Shown: positions 39,667-52,394, counted from the stretch's first letter. The stretch: 64,000 nt of DNA from Rhodococcus tukisamuensis NBRC 100609 (GCF_001894985.1 NZ_BCXG01000006.1:228322-292321); one strand, 5' to 3'. Notes: a model not told the origin generated them from the letters alone. A program made the numbers and translations.

Positions 39667-41400
39667 ATGTTGTACTCCCTGTTGCGCACTCACCTGCGCC
39701 CGTACCGGGGCGATCTGGCGGGTGTGATTGCGCTCCAGTTCATCTCCACCATGGCGTCGCTCTACCTGCCCAGTCTCAACGCCGACATCATCGACAAGGG
39801 AGTCACCAAGGGCGACACCGGTGTGGTCCTCTCCACCGGCGGCATCATGCTGCTCGTCACCTGCCTGCAGATCGCGTGCAGCATCGGGGCGGTCTACTTC
39901 GGCGCCCGCGCCGCGATGGGTCTCGGCCGCGACCTGCGTGGCGCCGTCATGCACAAGGTCTCGGAATTCTCGGCCCGCGAGGTGGGCTTCTTCGGGGCGC
40001 CGTCGCTGATCACCCGCAACACCAACGACGTGCAGCAGGTCCAGATGGTGGTGGTGATCAGCTGCACGATCCTGGTCGCGGCGCCGATCATGTGCATCGG
40101 CGGCATCATCATGTCGATCCGGGTCTCGCAGGGGCTGGCGTGGGTGCTCGCGGTGGCGGTGCCGCTGCTGGCCCTGTGCATGGGCCTGGTGATCCGGAAG
40201 ATGGTGCCCCAGTTCCGGGTCATGCAGGTCCGGATCGACGCGATCAACCGGGTGCTGCGCGAGCAGATCACCGGGATCCGGGTGGTGCGGGCGTTCGTGC
40301 GCGAGCCGGAGGAGATCCAGCGCTTCGAGGACGCCAACGAGGCCCTGGTCAGCACCGCATTGCGGGTCGGCCGGCTGATGGCCTTCATGCTGCCGGTGGT
40401 CATGCTCATCGCGAACGTCACCAGTGTCACGGTGCTGTGGTTCGGCGGCCACCTGATCGACGAGGGAACCATGGAGATCGGCGCCCTCACCGCGGTGCTG
40501 TCCTACATCATGCAGATCCTGATGGCCGTGACGATGGTGACGGTGATGACGGTGTTGCTGCCCCGCGCCTCCGTCTGCGCCGAACGCATCTCCGAGGTGC
40601 TCGACACCGAGCCCTCCGTGCGGGCGCCGTCCTGGGTGCTGCCCGGCTGGCAGGCGCGGGGCATCGTCGAGATGCGCAGCGCGTCGTTCTCGTTCCCCGG
40701 CGCCGAGGCCCCGGTGCTGCGGAACATCAGCTTCCTCGCCGAACCAGGCATGACCACCGCGATCATCGGCGGCACCGGCTCCGGGAAGTCGACGCTCCTC
40801 AACCTCATCCCCCGCCTGATCGACGCCACCGACGGGCAGGTGCGGGTCGGTGCCGCCGACGTCCGCACCATCGAGCCGGACCAGCTGCGGGCCTCGATCG
40901 GCCTGGTGCCGCAGAAACCCTTCCTGTTCTCCGGCACCGTGGCCACCAACCTGCGCTACGGCGACCCTGACGCCACCGACGCCCAGTTGTGGCGAGCGCT
41001 GGAGATCGCGCAGGCCGACGACTTCGTGCGGGCCATGCCCGAGGGTCTCGACACGGCCGTCTCCCAGGGCGGCACCACGGTCTCCGGCGGGCAGCGTCAG
41101 CGCCTCGCCATCGCCCGGGCGCTGGTGCGTCAACCCGAGATCTACCTGTTCGACGACTCCTTCTCGGCCCTCGACCTCAGCACGGACGCCCGGCTGCGGG
41201 CGGCGCTGCGGCCGGTCACCCGGGACGCCTGCGTGATCATCGTCGCGCAGCGGGTCTCCACCATCATCGACGCCGACCAGATCCTCGTCCTCGACGACGG
41301 GGCCATCGTCGGCGCCGGCACCCACACCCAGTTGCTCGAAACCTGCGAGACCTACGCGGAGATCGTGTCCTCGCAGTTCGCGGCCCAGGAGGCCTCATGA
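39667..41400 (+). CDS. ABC exporter half-transporter, degenerate-site subunit
   Basis: Encodes 577 residues. Six membrane helices (first from about 15, [20 protein letters not shown]) precede the ATPase: Walker [13 protein letters not shown]-loop [10 protein letters not shown], signature [12 protein letters not shown], Walker [13 protein letters not shown]. The Glu after the Walker B Asp is replaced by Asp, as in the non-hydrolysing site of heterodimeric exporters (BmrC, TM287). Its gene overlaps the next by ATGA, so both halves are coupled. Substrate unknown; such pairs export drugs, peptides or lipids. Confidence 0.9.
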   Translation: MLYSLLRTHLRPYRGDLAGVIALQFISTMASLYLPSLNADIIDKGVTKGDTGVVLSTGGIMLLVTCLQIACSIGAVYFGARAAMGLGRDLRGAVMHKVSEFSAREVGFFGAPSLITRNTNDVQQVQMVVVISCTILVAAPIMCIGGIIMSIRVSQGLAWVLAVAVPLLALCMGLVIRKMVPQFRVMQVRIDAINRVLREQITGIRVVRAFVREPEEIQRFEDANEALVSTALRVGRLMAFMLPVVMLIANVTSVTVLWFGGHLIDEGTMEIGALTAVLSYIMQILMAVTMVTVMTVLLPRASVCAERISEVLDTEPSVRAPSWVLPGWQARGIVEMRSASFSFPGAEAPVLRNISFLAEPGMTTAIIGGTGSGKSTLLNLIPRLIDATDGQVRVGAADVRTIEPDQLRASIGLVPQKPFLFSGTVATNLRYGDPDATDAQLWRALEIAQADDFVRAMPEGLDTAVSQGGTTVSGGQRQRLAIARALVRQPEIYLFDDSFSALDLSTDARLRAALRPVTRDACVIIVAQRVSTIIDADQILVLDDGAIVGAGTHTQLLETCETYAEIVSSQFAAQEAS

Positions 41401-43673
41401 CCACCGGCGGCGACGACTCGACCGGACGCGGTGGCGGCTGGTTCAACCCGGGCGGCACCGACTGGTTCACCATCAACAGGGACTACGACGATGCGGTGAC
41501 GGCCCAGATCCCCCGCTACACCGAGACCCCGCCCGCGTCGGGTCCCGCGCCTTTCCGGGGCACCCCGCCCACCCCGGCCGTCCCGGGCACGCCGCCCACC
41601 CCGGGCACGCCGCCTGCCGCGAGCACGCCGCCCAACCCGGCCATCCAGGGCGGGCCGCCCGCCGACGACGCGCCGACCGAGGTGTTTCCCGCGGTGAGCG
41701 CGTCGGGCCCACCGCCCCCGCCGGACCCGCCGGCCGCGGCGCCCACGGAGCCGCCCGCGCAGTCGCCGCGCGGACCGATGGGTATGGCGACCGGTCCGTC
41801 GGCCAAGGCCATGAACTTCCTGCCGTCCGCGAAGCGACTGCTGCGCCGGCTGGCCCCGCACCGGTTCGCGGTGGCGGTGGTGATCGCCATGGCCACGGCG
41901 AGCGTGGTGCTCAGCGTGATCGGTCCGAAGATCCTCGGGCACGCCACCAACATCATCTTCGACGGCATCGTCGGCAGGCAGCTGCCCGCCGGCCTGACCA
42001 AGGACCAGGCGGTCGAGGGCCTGCGTGCGCAGGGCCAGGACACCTTCGCTGACATGGTGTCCTCGATGAACGTGGTGCCCGGGACCGGGATCGACTTCAC
42101 CGCGATGGGTCAGGTGCTGGCCCTGGTTCTCGGGCTCTACGTGCTGTCCTCGCTCTTCGCCTGGGTGCAGGCGTACCTGCTGAACATCATCGTGCAGGGC
42201 ACCATCAAGAGGCTGCGCGCCGAGGTCGAGGACAAGATCCACCGGCTTCCGCTGCGCTACTTCGACACCAACCCTCGCGGTGACCTGCTCAGCCGCGTCA
42301 CCAACGACATCGACAACGTGGCGCAGACCCTGAACCAGGTGATCAGCCAGATGCTCATGTCGCTGCTGTCGGTGATCGGCATCCTCGCGATGATGCTGTG
42401 GATCTCGCCGCTGCTGGCCCTGGTCGCCGTCCTCACCGTGCCGCTCTCGTTGCTGGTCACCACCCAGATCGCCAAGCGGTCGCAGAAGCACTTCGTGGCG
42501 CAGTGGAAGACGACCGGCGCCCTCAACGCGCAGATCGAGGAGACGTTCACCGGCCACGAGTTGGTCAAGGTGTTCGGCCGTCAGCGCGAGGTGCAGGCCG
42601 ACTTCGACGAGAAGAACCAGGAGCTGTACAAGTCCGCGTTCGGCGCCCAGTTCATCTCCGGTCTGGTGATGCCCGCGATCATGTTCCTGGGCAACCTCAA
42701 CTACGTCGCGGTCGCGGTGATCGGCGGCATGAAGGTGGCGTCCGGCTCGATGAGCCTCGGCGACGTGCAGGCGTTCATCCAGTACTCGCGCCAGTTCACC
42801 CAGCCGCTGACCCAGATCGCGAGTATGGCCAACCTGATGCAGTCCGGTGTGGCGTCCGCCGAGCGGGTGTTCGCCCTGCTCGACGAGGAGGAGCAGAGCG
42901 CCGACCCGAAGCCCGCCCGGAGTCCGGCGGTCGCCCGCGGGCACGTCGAGTTCCAGAAGGTGTCCTTCCGCTACAAGGAGGAGCAGCCGCTCATCGAGGG
43001 GCTCTCGCTCACCGCGCAGCCCGGCCACATGGTCGCGATCGTCGGCCCCACCGGCGCGGGCAAGACCACGCTGGTGAACCTGATCATGCGGTTCTACGAG
43101 GTGGACTCCGGCCGGATCCTGTTGGACGGCACCGACATCGCGCAGATGACCCGGGACGACCTGCGCTCCCGGGTCGGCATGGTGCTGCAGGACACCTGGT
43201 TGTTCGGCGGCACCATCCGCGAGAACATCGCCTACGGACGGCCCGGCGCGACCGACGCGCAGATCGCCGAGGCGGCGCGGCTCAGCCACGTGGACAAGTT
43301 CGTGCACACCCTGCCCGACGGCTACGACACGGTCATCGACGCGGAGGGCAACAACGTCAGCGCCGGCGAGAAGCAGCTGATCACCATCGCCCGGGCGTTC
43401 ATCGCGCAGCCGTCGATCCTGATCCTCGACGAGGCCACCAGTTCGGTGGACACCCGTACCGAGCTGCTGGTCCAGCACGCCACCGCGGCGCTGCGCAGCG
43501 ACCGCACCAGCTTCGTCATCGCGCACCGGCTCTCGACGATCCGGGACGCGCACCTGATCGTGGTGATGGAGGACGGGCACATCGTCGAGCAGGGCACCCA
43601 TGAGGATCTGCTGGCTCGCCGGGGCGCGTACTTCGACCTCTACAACAGCCAGTTCGTCGGCGCCGCCGTCTGA
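41397..43673 (+). CDS. ABC exporter half-transporter with Pro-rich N-terminal tail
   Basis: Encodes 758 residues from ATG 41397. An unusual ~135-residue Pro/Ala/Gly/Thr-rich cytoplasmic tail ([20 protein letters not shown]) precedes the membrane domain; typical length without it is ~600. The ATPase has Walker [12 protein letters not shown]-loop [10 protein letters not shown], Walker [14 protein letters not shown] with the catalytic Glu, and H-loop IAHRLSTI. The signature is VSAGEKQLI rather than LSGGQ. With the upstream partner's intact signature this makes one active and one degenerate site, the classic heterodimer. The tail could bind a partner or the cell division/envelope machinery; this is speculative. 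Confidence 0.9.
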   Translation: MTTGGDDSTGRGGGWFNPGGTDWFTINRDYDDAVTAQIPRYTETPPASGPAPFRGTPPTPAVPGTPPTPGTPPAASTPPNPAIQGGPPADDAPTEVFPAVSASGPPPPPDPPAAAPTEPPAQSPRGPMGMATGPSAKAMNFLPSAKRLLRRLAPHRFAVAVVIAMATASVVLSVIGPKILGHATNIIFDGIVGRQLPAGLTKDQAVEGLRAQGQDTFADMVSSMNVVPGTGIDFTAMGQVLALVLGLYVLSSLFAWVQAYLLNIIVQGTIKRLRAEVEDKIHRLPLRYFDTNPRGDLLSRVTNDIDNVAQTLNQVISQMLMSLLSVIGILAMMLWISPLLALVAVLTVPLSLLVTTQIAKRSQKHFVAQWKTTGALNAQIEETFTGHELVKVFGRQREVQADFDEKNQELYKSAFGAQFISGLVMPAIMFLGNLNYVAVAVIGGMKVASGSMSLGDVQAFIQYSRQFTQPLTQIASMANLMQSGVASAERVFALLDEEEQSADPKPARSPAVARGHVEFQKVSFRYKEEQPLIEGLSLTAQPGHMVAIVGPTGAGKTTLVNLIMRFYEVDSGRILLDGTDIAQMTRDDLRSRVGMVLQDTWLFGGTIRENIAYGRPGATDAQIAEAARLSHVDKFVHTLPDGYDTVIDAEGNNVSAGEKQLITIARAFIAQPSILILDEATSSVDTRTELLVQHATAALRSDRTSFVIAHRLSTIRDAHLIVVMEDGHIVEQGTHEDLLARRGAYFDLYNSQFVGAAV

Positions 43674-43702
43674 GGAGAAGCGGCCGCCGCGCCGCCCTGT
43701 GA

Positions 43703-44992
<1,290 letters not shown>

Positions 44993-45003
44993 CGGGCCGC
45001 CGG

Positions 45004-45738
45004 TCAGGCGGCGAGCACGTACGTCGGCTCGCGCTTCTTGATGTACGCGATGACGCGGTAGGTGATCGGCATGACCAGCACCTCGACCAGGATCTTCCAC
45101 ACGACGCCGACGATGAGGTAGTTGACGAAATCGCCGCCGGTGGTGATGCCGATCGCGCCCGCGGCGATCGAGCAGAAGATCAGGGTGTCGGCGAACTCCC
45201 CGACGACGGTCGACCCGATCAGCCGCGCCCACAGGTGCTTCTCCTTGGTGCGTTCCTTGATGGCGACCATCACCAGCGAGTTCAGCAACTGTCCGACGAG
45301 GTAGCCCGAGAGCCCGGCCAGCAGCAGTCGGGGGTAGACGCCGACCACGGATTCCAGTGCCGCCTGGTGTTCGTAGAAGTCCGCCGACGGCAGCGCGAGC
45401 AGCAGCCAGAAGCAGCCCGCCGCCAGGATCAGGGCGCCGAACCCCAGGTAGATCGCCCGGCGGGTGGCCTTGAAGCCGTACACCTCGCTGAGCACGTCGC
45501 CGAGCACGTAGGCGAGCGGGAACAGGAAGAAGCCGCCGTCGGTGATGATCGGCAGGATCTGCAGCGGCCCGATGCTGAGCTCGGATCCGGCGAAGAATGC
45601 CACCCCCTTGGTGGCGCAGATGTTCGAGATCAGCAGCACGGCGGTGAAGAGCGCCACGATGGTGGGGTAGTAGCCCCGGCTGACGTGGGCGAAGGTCGCG
45701 GTCTCGGGAGCGGTCTCCACCGGTTCTGACACTGTCAC
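45004..45738 (-). CDS. yhhQ: Queuosine precursor transporter (YhhQ/VUT family)
   Basis: Encodes 244 residues from GTG 45738. Six or seven membrane helices include YYPTIVALFTAVLLISNICA, FFLFPLAYVLGDVLSEVYGF and VVGEFADTLIFCSIAAGAIG. LGDVLSEVYGF and the GEFADT motif are diagnostic of this family, which imports queuosine precursors. Convergent with tgt, which would use the imported base. An inverted repeat just upstream (45759-45812) separates it from the next gene on the same strand. Confidence 0.9.
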   Translation of the reverse strand: MTVSEPVETAPETATFAHVSRGYYPTIVALFTAVLLISNICATKGVAFFAGSELSIGPLQILPIITDGGFFLFPLAYVLGDVLSEVYGFKATRRAIYLGFGALILAAGCFWLLLALPSADFYEHQAALESVVGVYPRLLLAGLSGYLVGQLLNSLVMVAIKERTKEKHLWARLIGSTVVGEFADTLIFCSIAAGAIGITTGGDFVNYLIVGVVWKILVEVLVMPITYRVIAYIKKREPTYVLAA

Positions 45739-45758
45739 GACGCCATCCAAGCACCATG

Positions 45759-45812
45759 ACGACGCCGGGCGCGAACCCAGACCCGGTGGGGTCGGTTCGC
45801 GCCCGGCGTCGT
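45759..45812 (-). terminator. 19-bp perfect inverted repeat, likely terminator
   Basis: ACGACGCCGGGCGCGAACC (45759-45777) pairs with its exact complement at 45794-45812 around a 16-base loop. It lies after the stop of the gene at 45834-46802 read on the minus strand, and before yhhQ. Confidence 0.8.
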
Positions 45813-45833
45813 GAGCAGGCGTGCAGCGGTGGG

Positions 45834-46802
45834 TCAGGGGGCGACGCGGCCCCCGACGACGACCCGGTACGCGTAGGTCGAGGCGATGATGGTCACGGGG
45901 TAGCTCACCAGGAGGCCGACCAGGCACAGTAGGAAGCCGACGATGTTGAGCGCGATCAGCGCCAGGGTCAGCAGCGCAAGTGGGCCGACGTTCTGTGAGA
46001 TCGCACCGAAGCTGGACTTGATTGCGGGGATCGCATCTTGCTGTTGGTCGATGACGAACTGCAGAGTCCACCAGGTCAGGAAGACGATGATGATGCCCGG
46101 GATGATCAGAAGGAGGAAACCGATGCCGGACATCAGGCCAACCAACAGGCTGGCGAGGATGACCGCGCCCACGTTGGTGAACTGGAAGAACGAGCCGATG
46201 GTCGGAGTGTTGCCGTCGAGTTCGTGCAGGGCTCCGCGGACCAGCGCGGCATTGACGAGATAGCCGACGACGACGCTGACGATCGTGCCGATCACGCTCC
46301 ACAGCGTGTAGAAGCTGGCCAAGTCCATGGAGTCGGAGTCGCGCCCGAAGATCAGGTTGAGCGCGACCTCGATGAGAACGATGACCAGTAGGATGCCGAT
46401 CCACACGCCCGCATTGGCCTTGTACTTGTTCCAGGCGTAGCCGAGTGCGTCGCCGACGGTGAGCCGGGGGACGCCGCCGGGTCCGCCGAAGCCGGGCGGT
46501 GGTTGCGCAGGCGGACCGTAACCGGGTGGAGGCGGTGGCATGTAGCCGCCCTGACCGGGGGGCGGTGGGTAGCTGCCGGGGGCGCCGTAGCCCGGGGGCG
46601 GCGGGTAGCCGCCGGGCATGTTCGGGGCGCCACCCTGCTGTGGGTTGCCCGGCTGGCCGTAGTTCGGCGGCGGCGGGGGCGGGTATCCGCCCGCCGGCGG
46701 GGGCGGGTATCCGCCAGCGGGATTCTGGGGCGGGTTCTGCGGGTAATTCGGATCGGGATTTCGCCCGGTGTTCGGATCACCGGGTGGCGGGTTCTCGCTC
46801 AC
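45834..46802 (-). CDS. Pro-rich multi-pass membrane protein
   Basis: Encodes 322 residues from GTG 46802, with AAGGGG upstream; an upstream in-frame ATG at 46862 is rejected. The first ~110 residues are a Pro/Gly/Tyr-rich tail with repeats of GGYPPPP. The rest has about five membrane helices (WIGILLVIVLIEVALNLIFG, TIVSVVVGYLVNAALVRGAL, GFLLLIIPGIIIVFLTWWTL, LALIALNIVGFLLCLVGLLV). The membrane part resembles DUF975-like integral proteins. The gene upstream has the same plan (Pro-rich tail plus helices), suggesting a functional pair at the membrane. Function unknown. Confidence 0.75.
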   Translation of the reverse strand: MSENPPPGDPNTGRNPDPNYPQNPPQNPAGGYPPPPAGGYPPPPPPNYGQPGNPQQGGAPNMPGGYPPPPGYGAPGSYPPPPGQGGYMPPPPPGYGPPAQPPPGFGGPGGVPRLTVGDALGYAWNKYKANAGVWIGILLVIVLIEVALNLIFGRDSDSMDLASFYTLWSVIGTIVSVVVGYLVNAALVRGALHELDGNTPTIGSFFQFTNVGAVILASLLVGLMSGIGFLLLIIPGIIIVFLTWWTLQFVIDQQQDAIPAIKSSFGAISQNVGPLALLTLALIALNIVGFLLCLVGLLVSYPVTIIASTYAYRVVVGGRVAP

Positions 46803-46993
46803 TTGGGTCCCCTTGTCGACGGCGTCATGGTTGAATTTCTCACCATTTGGCAGTGCGAGCATGACCCTACGTGGGATCCGGCCATTTCATTGCCGGGAAT
46901 TGGTACCGATTCGGATTCGTTCGGCGTGTGGCACGAGGGCCACCCCGGCCGAAGCCGTCCGCGTCCGCGTCGGCTGCGGTCGGGGTGACGCGT

Positions 46994-47491
46994 CTACCTG
47001 CGTTTGAGTTCCTTCACGTCCTCGGAGATCTTGATGACTGCGACGTAGAACTCGAGACTGATTCGGATCAGCGCGAGGAAGACGATGAAGCCCAGCGAAC
47101 CGAAGACGAGGGCGAGTAGCCCTGCAACGGGCTCTTCGGAGAAGGCCGAGACGACCATGACGAGAAGGCCGAGCCCCATCATCGCTGTCACCAGGATGTA
47201 GAGGACCTTGACGACCTTCGGCGTCACGTAACTGTCGAAGTTGAAGTCGAACAGGGCTGGGAAGAACCCGGCCGCCTGCTGGCTGACTCCGCCGGGTGCC
47301 GGCGGCATCGGCGGCGCCGACGGGTATCCGCCGTATCCGCCAGGCGCCGCGGGACCCGGGTAGGACGGGCCGGGCTGCGTGCCGTAATCCACCGGATTTC
47401 CGTATCCCTGGGTAGGGATTTGTCCGGCCTGCGGGAATTGCCCGCCGGAAACCCCCGGATTATTCGGATCGTTCGGTCCGCCGCTTGTCAT
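46994..47491 (-). CDS. DUF4282 membrane protein with Pro/Gly-rich tail
   Basis: Encodes 165 residues. A Gly/Pro/Tyr-rich N-terminus (PGPAAPGGYGGYPSAPP) precedes the DUF4282 domain: FFPALFDFNFDSYVTPKVVK, then two membrane helices VLYILVTAMMGLGLLVMVVS and GLLALVFGSLGFIVFLALIR. The family is common in actinobacteria and of unknown role. It lies 190 bp upstream of the other Pro-rich membrane protein on the same strand. Confidence 0.85.
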   Translation of the reverse strand: MTSGGPNDPNNPGVSGGQFPQAGQIPTQGYGNPVDYGTQPGPSYPGPAAPGGYGGYPSAPPMPPAPGGVSQQAAGFFPALFDFNFDSYVTPKVVKVLYILVTAMMGLGLLVMVVSAFSEEPVAGLLALVFGSLGFIVFLALIRISLEFYVAVIKISEDVKELKRR

Positions 47492-47605
47492 GTAGCCCCC
47501 TACTTATGTGTTCATCCGCGAATTCGGATGCCGACACAGTACTGGGGCGGTGAGGAAATGCCCGGTAAGTCCTGGCGAGACATGCATCTCTTTCGCGGAT
47601 TCGTG

Positions 47606-48514
47606 TCAGGCCGTGGGGAACACCCAGGGAGTGCTGGGAAGTGCGTTCGGGTCGAAGGTCGCGAGCAACTCTGCCGTGGTCGGCCGGTCGTCGGCGCCGG
47701 CCATACCGAGAGAGACCGCCATCATCGCGCGGACTTCCTCCGGGGTGCGCCCGCGGGCCCGCTGGTCGGCCAGCGTGACGGCGCCGTCCCGCTTGGCGAG
47801 CCGCTTGCCCTCGGCGTTGAGCGCGAGCGGCACGTGCGCGTAGTGGGGGACCGGCAGGCCCAGCAGCGACGCGAGATAGGCCTGCCGCGGCGCGGACGAG
47901 AGCAGGTCGTCGCCGCGGACCACCTGGTCGATGCCCTGCGCGGCGTCGTCGACCACCACGGCCAGGTTGTACGCGGGGATCCCGTCGCCACGCCGCAGCA
48001 CCACGTCGTCGATGGCATCGGTGTAGCTGCCGTGCAGCATGTCTTCGACTGTGTACTCGGGCTTTTCGGCGCGCAGCCGGATCGCGGGGGTCCGGCCCTG
48101 CGCGCGCTTGTCCTCGCGTTGTCCGGCCGTCAGGTTCCGGCAGGTGCCCGGGTAGTGCCCGTCCGGACCGTGCGGCGCCGAGACGGCCTGCTGGATTTCC
48201 CTTCTCGTGCAGAAGCACTCGTAGGTCAGGCCGGCGTCGACGAGGGAGGCGACGGCGGCGTCGTAGCGGGGGAGCCGGTCCGACTGCCGCACGACCGGGC
48301 CGTCCCAGTCCAGCCCGAGCGCGGCGAGGTCGTCGAGCTGGCGCTGCTCGGCGCCGGGCCGGACCCGGTCCAGGTCCTCGACGCGGATCAGGAAACGTCG
48401 TCCGGTGGAACGGGCGAACAGCCAGGCCAGCAGTGCGGTGCGGAGGTTGCCCAGGTGCAGGTCACCCGAGGGGCTGGGGGCGAACCGTCCCGCCCCGGAC
48501 GCGTGCTGGTGCAT
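47606..48514 (-). CDS. gluQ: Glutamyl-Q tRNA(Asp) synthetase
   Basis: Encodes 302 residues. It is a truncated GluRS catalytic domain: [20 protein letters not shown] with the HIGH-like [24 protein letters not shown], the zinc region CFCTRRE...CR, and [13 protein letters not shown] as the KMSKS-like loop. The anticodon-binding domain is absent, as in GluQ proteins (~290-300 residues). It attaches Glu to queuosine at position 34 of tRNA-Asp. That fits tgt and yhhQ nearby. Ends in [12 protein letters not shown]. Confidence 0.93.
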   Translation of the reverse strand: MHQHASGAGRFAPSPSGDLHLGNLRTALLAWLFARSTGRRFLIRVEDLDRVRPGAEQRQLDDLAALGLDWDGPVVRQSDRLPRYDAAVASLVDAGLTYECFCTRREIQQAVSAPHGPDGHYPGTCRNLTAGQREDKRAQGRTPAIRLRAEKPEYTVEDMLHGSYTDAIDDVVLRRGDGIPAYNLAVVVDDAAQGIDQVVRGDDLLSSAPRQAYLASLLGLPVPHYAHVPLALNAEGKRLAKRDGAVTLADQRARGRTPEEVRAMMAVSLGMAGADDRPTTAELLATFDPNALPSTPWVFPTA

Positions 48515-48550
48515 GAGTGAACCCTAGCGAGCCGTCAGGGGCCGCCCGCG

Positions 48551-48621
48551 CACCCGCCGAGTGCGCACCTCCCGTCGCCCGCTCCCGGGCGACGCCCTGG
48601 AAACTGCGCACTCGGCGGGTG
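48551..48621. repeat. Nested inverted repeat (17-bp outer, 9-bp inner stem)
   Basis: CACCCGCCGAGTGCGCA (48551-48567) pairs perfectly with TGCGCACTCGGCGGGTG (48605-48621). Inside, CGTCGCCCG (48573-48581) pairs with CGGGCGACG (48586-48594). It sits upstream of gluQ. Too elaborate for a simple terminator; it may be a repeat element or a structured 5' region. Confidence 0.8.
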
Positions 48622-48636
48622 GGGGTGGGGACGGCA

Positions 48637-48667
48637 ACGGCCCCCGACCGCGAGGGTCGGGGGCCGT
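48637..48667 (-). terminator. Terminator of the small peptide gene 48686-48814
   Basis: ACGGCCCCCGACC pairs with GGTCGGGGGCCGT around GCGAG, 19 bp after the peptide gene's stop on the minus strand. Confidence 0.82.
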
Positions 48668-48685
48668 GAACGCGAGCGGCGGAGA

Positions 48686-48814
48686 CTAGCTGCTGAAGCC
48701 GCCGACCAGCTGGCCGAAGATCTTGGCAACGCCGCCGAGCAGCGCGCTCGCGATGTCGGCTCCGCTGCTGCCGCTGCCGGCGGCGGGCTCGGCGATGTTG
48801 GTGATGTCGGCCAT
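48686..48814 (-). CDS. 42-residue amphipathic peptide, PorA/PorH-like in style
   Basis: ATG 48814 follows GGAGGAT about 6 bases upstream. The peptide begins MADITNIAEPAAGSGSSGAD and continues IASALLGGVAKIFGQLVGGF before two Ser and TAG. There is no signal peptide; the second half forms an amphipathic helix, and the SGSSG patch recalls the O-mycoloylated Ser region of Corynebacterium PorA (45 residues). A strong hairpin terminator follows. A similar-size peptide gene with the same start (MAD) is at 49684-49809. Channel function is a hypothesis based on size, composition and organism. Confidence 0.72.
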   Translation of the reverse strand: MADITNIAEPAAGSGSSGADIASALLGGVAKIFGQLVGGFSS

Positions 48815-49014
48815 GTGGATCCTCCAGGGAAATTCGCGTTGTCGTTGGTGCACCACGGACGGTAGCCGAACGGCATACCCCCCGCATCTGCTGGAAAGAG
48901 GCGCTCGTCACAGGATGGAGGCCGAGCGTGTCCAGGCGGCGGCGACCAGGTGAACGCGATCCCGACGAACAGGAAATTCCTGTGTACGAACGGCTTTCGA
49001 ATCGGGCAATCGGG

Positions 49015-49569
49015 TCAGGCCCGGCGCCCCAGGGCGCCGAGGAGGCGGGTCTGCTCGTCGGCGTCGGCCGGTGTCTCGACGGCCGGGCCGCACACGCCGG
49101 GGGAGCGGAGCATCTCGCCGGCCTGCTCGACGAAGCCGGCCACCAGGGCGAGGTCCCCGGCAGGGATGGTCTCGTCCAGTCCGGTGGCGTGCGCCAGGTC
49201 CCAGCGGTGCACCACCAGGTCGAAGCAGAAGAAGGTGCCGAACGTCGCCGCGACGGAGGTGCGACCCATCTGGCTGTCGTACTCGAGGCCGGCGCGGGCG
49301 GGGTCGTCGAGGATCTCCAGGACGGCGTCGCGGGTCTGCGTCCAGGCCCCCACCGGGTCGACATCGACGTCGGGCGCCGGCGGCAGCGTCAGTCCGACGT
49401 TGCCGAGCGGGTAGGACTGGGTCTCGACGACGTGACGCAGCACGTCGCGGGCCGTCCACCCCTCGCAGGGGGAGTCGGCGTCCCAGTGGTCGGCCGGCAC
49501 CGACTCGACGGTGCGGGTCAGCGTCTCGGCGAGGCGGCGGTAGAGGGCGGCGGTCTCGGTTGTGGTCAT
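49015..49569 (-). CDS. DinB-like TIGR03086-family metal-binding protein
   Basis: Encodes 184 residues from ATG 49569; GTG 49575 is possible. It fits the mycothiol-dependent-maleylpyruvate-isomerase/DinB-like four-helix fold: DHWDADSPCEGWTARDVLRH with the conserved WT.RDVL-H, FGTFFCFDLVVHRWDLAHAT with VVHRWDLA, and GLDETIPAGDLALVAGFVEQ. The His residues (H near 48, 139 and 145) would bind a metal ion. Members in actinobacteria act on thiol conjugates; the substrate here is unknown. It sits between the two small peptide genes. Confidence 0.85.
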   Translation of the reverse strand: MTTTETAALYRRLAETLTRTVESVPADHWDADSPCEGWTARDVLRHVVETQSYPLGNVGLTLPPAPDVDVDPVGAWTQTRDAVLEILDDPARAGLEYDSQMGRTSVAATFGTFFCFDLVVHRWDLAHATGLDETIPAGDLALVAGFVEQAGEMLRSPGVCGPAVETPADADEQTRLLGALGRRA

Positions 49570-49634
49570 CGCCACAGTCTGCGCCGGGGCACCGACACGG
49601 TCTTGGACATTCGCGTCACGACCGCTCGACGGGA

Positions 49635-49670
49635 AACGGCCCCGCCCGGCGGATGCGAGGCGGGGCCGTT
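49635..49670 (-). terminator. Terminator of the small peptide gene 49684-49809
   Basis: AACGGCCCCGCC (49635-49646) pairs with GGCGGGGCCGTT (49659-49670), 14 bp after the peptide gene's stop. Confidence 0.82.
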
Positions 49671-49683
49671 CTCGAAGGCGATC

Positions 49684-49809
49684 TCAGCTGAGGCTGAGGT
49701 TGTTCAGCGTCGAGGCGATGCTGGTGAGGGTGTCGCCGATGATGCCGACGATGCCGGTGGCGGTGCCGTTGACGGTGGGGGCGATGTTGCTGGAGCCGAG
49801 GTCTGCCAT
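49684..49809 (-). CDS. 41-residue peptide, second PorA/PorH-like candidate
   Basis: ATG 49809 follows GGAGGAT 5-6 bases upstream, the same ribosome-binding context as the peptide gene at 48686-48814. It starts MADLGSSNIAPTVNGTATGI and continues VGIIGDTLTSIASTLNNLSL with a final Ser. No signal peptide; the Ile/Leu/Val spacing suggests one amphipathic helix. An own terminator follows. The two peptides share length, MAD start and expression signals but little direct identity, like the PorA/PorH partners of corynebacteria. Confidence 0.72.
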   Translation of the reverse strand: MADLGSSNIAPTVNGTATGIVGIIGDTLTSIASTLNNLSLS

Positions 49810-50026
49810 GGAAATCCTCCGGGGGTCACGGGGTGCGCGCCGAGGGCCGGCGTTCGCGGCGGGACGTTATCGAAGAGTCCTACGCAACGCAGCGCGTGTC
49901 TTCGTGGCCGCGGGTTCCGGGGGAAGGATCCGTCGAGGTCCGGGCCGTGATGCGTCGCCGGTCGTGGCGGTCGTCACACCCCTGTGGGGCGCGGATCTGC
50001 CCGGGGTGGGCGGCCCCGGATACGAC
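49810..50026. other. Intergenic region upstream of the second peptide gene
   Basis: About 217 bp with no gene I can support. It should hold the promoter of the peptide gene on the minus strand. Confidence 0.4.
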
Positions 50027-50058
50027 GATGGCCCCCGATCCGGAGATCGGGGGCCATC
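50027..50058 (-). terminator. Terminator of tRNA-Ser(GGA)
   Basis: GATGGCCCCCGAT pairs with ATCGGGGGCCATC around a short loop, 3 bp beyond the tRNA 3' end on the minus strand. Confidence 0.85.
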
Positions 50059-50061
50059 GTG

Positions 50062-51709
<1,648 letters not shown>

Positions 51710-51734
51710 GCGCCGGGCGGGTCCGCAGGACCCG

Positions 51735-52394
51735 TCAGGCGGGCGCGAGCGGCAGCCGCGCCGACGCCGATGCCGACCCGAGCCAGGTGTGCGGGTTGCC
51801 GTTCCAGCACCAGCCGAGCTTCGGTCGACGCTCGCTGATCCACAGCGCGGGCACCCGCTTGTCGCCGCACCGCGACGCCAGCAGCGAGAAGCACTTGTTC
51901 TTGCGCAGCATGTCCGGGCGCGCGGTGAGCAGGGCGATGCCCTCCTCGACGGTGAGCGGGGTGCGGCCCATCGCGGTCAGTGACTCGAGGGCGGCCGCCG
52001 GCGTGACATTGAGGAATTCCGACCCGGTGTCGACGTTCACCAGCACGTAGGCGACGCCGTCCGGGATCGTCACGGTCTCGACCGGGCGGAACCGGGAGAG
52101 CTCGGCCGGCTCGAGGACCGAGAACCCCGGCCTGCCGCCGAGCGCGGTCCGGGCCATCGCCTCGTGGGCGTCGAGCGACCCGCCCTGCGCGGTGCGCGCG
52201 ACCACCAGGACGAACGGGACGTGGTCCTCGCCGTGGTCCGCCGAGCACTCCGGATCTGCCAGGACGACGCCGCGCAGCGGTTCGAGGGCGGCCGCGAACT
52301 TCGGGGCGCCGAGCCCGGTCAGCGCCGGGTAGCCCAGTTCGGTGAGTACCCCCACCTGGCGGTCGAATTCGGTCTCCACAGCTGTCGGCGTCAT
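51735..52394 (-). CDS. DUF5701-like conserved protein
   Basis: Encodes 219 residues from ATG 52394, with GGAG upstream. Conserved-looking patches are TEFDRQVGVLTELGYPALTG, FVLVVARTAQGGSLDAHEAM, VAYVLVNVDTGSEFLNVTPA, PLTVEEGIALLTARPDMLRK and CFSLLASRCGDKRVPALWIS, with WCWNGNPHTWLG near the end. This resembles the actinobacterial DUF5701 family (name from memory), soluble and of unknown function. Divergent from the HhH-GPD gene. Confidence 0.72.
   Translation of the reverse strand: MTPTAVETEFDRQVGVLTELGYPALTGLGAPKFAAALEPLRGVVLADPECSADHGEDHVPFVLVVARTAQGGSLDAHEAMARTALGGRPGFSVLEPAELSRFRPVETVTIPDGVAYVLVNVDTGSEFLNVTPAAALESLTAMGRTPLTVEEGIALLTARPDMLRKNKCFSLLASRCGDKRVPALWISERRPKLGWCWNGNPHTWLGSASASARLPLAPA

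Noticed and set aside
41352..43601. 749-residue minus-strand ORF antisense to the second ABC half-transporter
   Set aside because: His/Asp/Gly/Val-rich antisense shadow without domain motifs.
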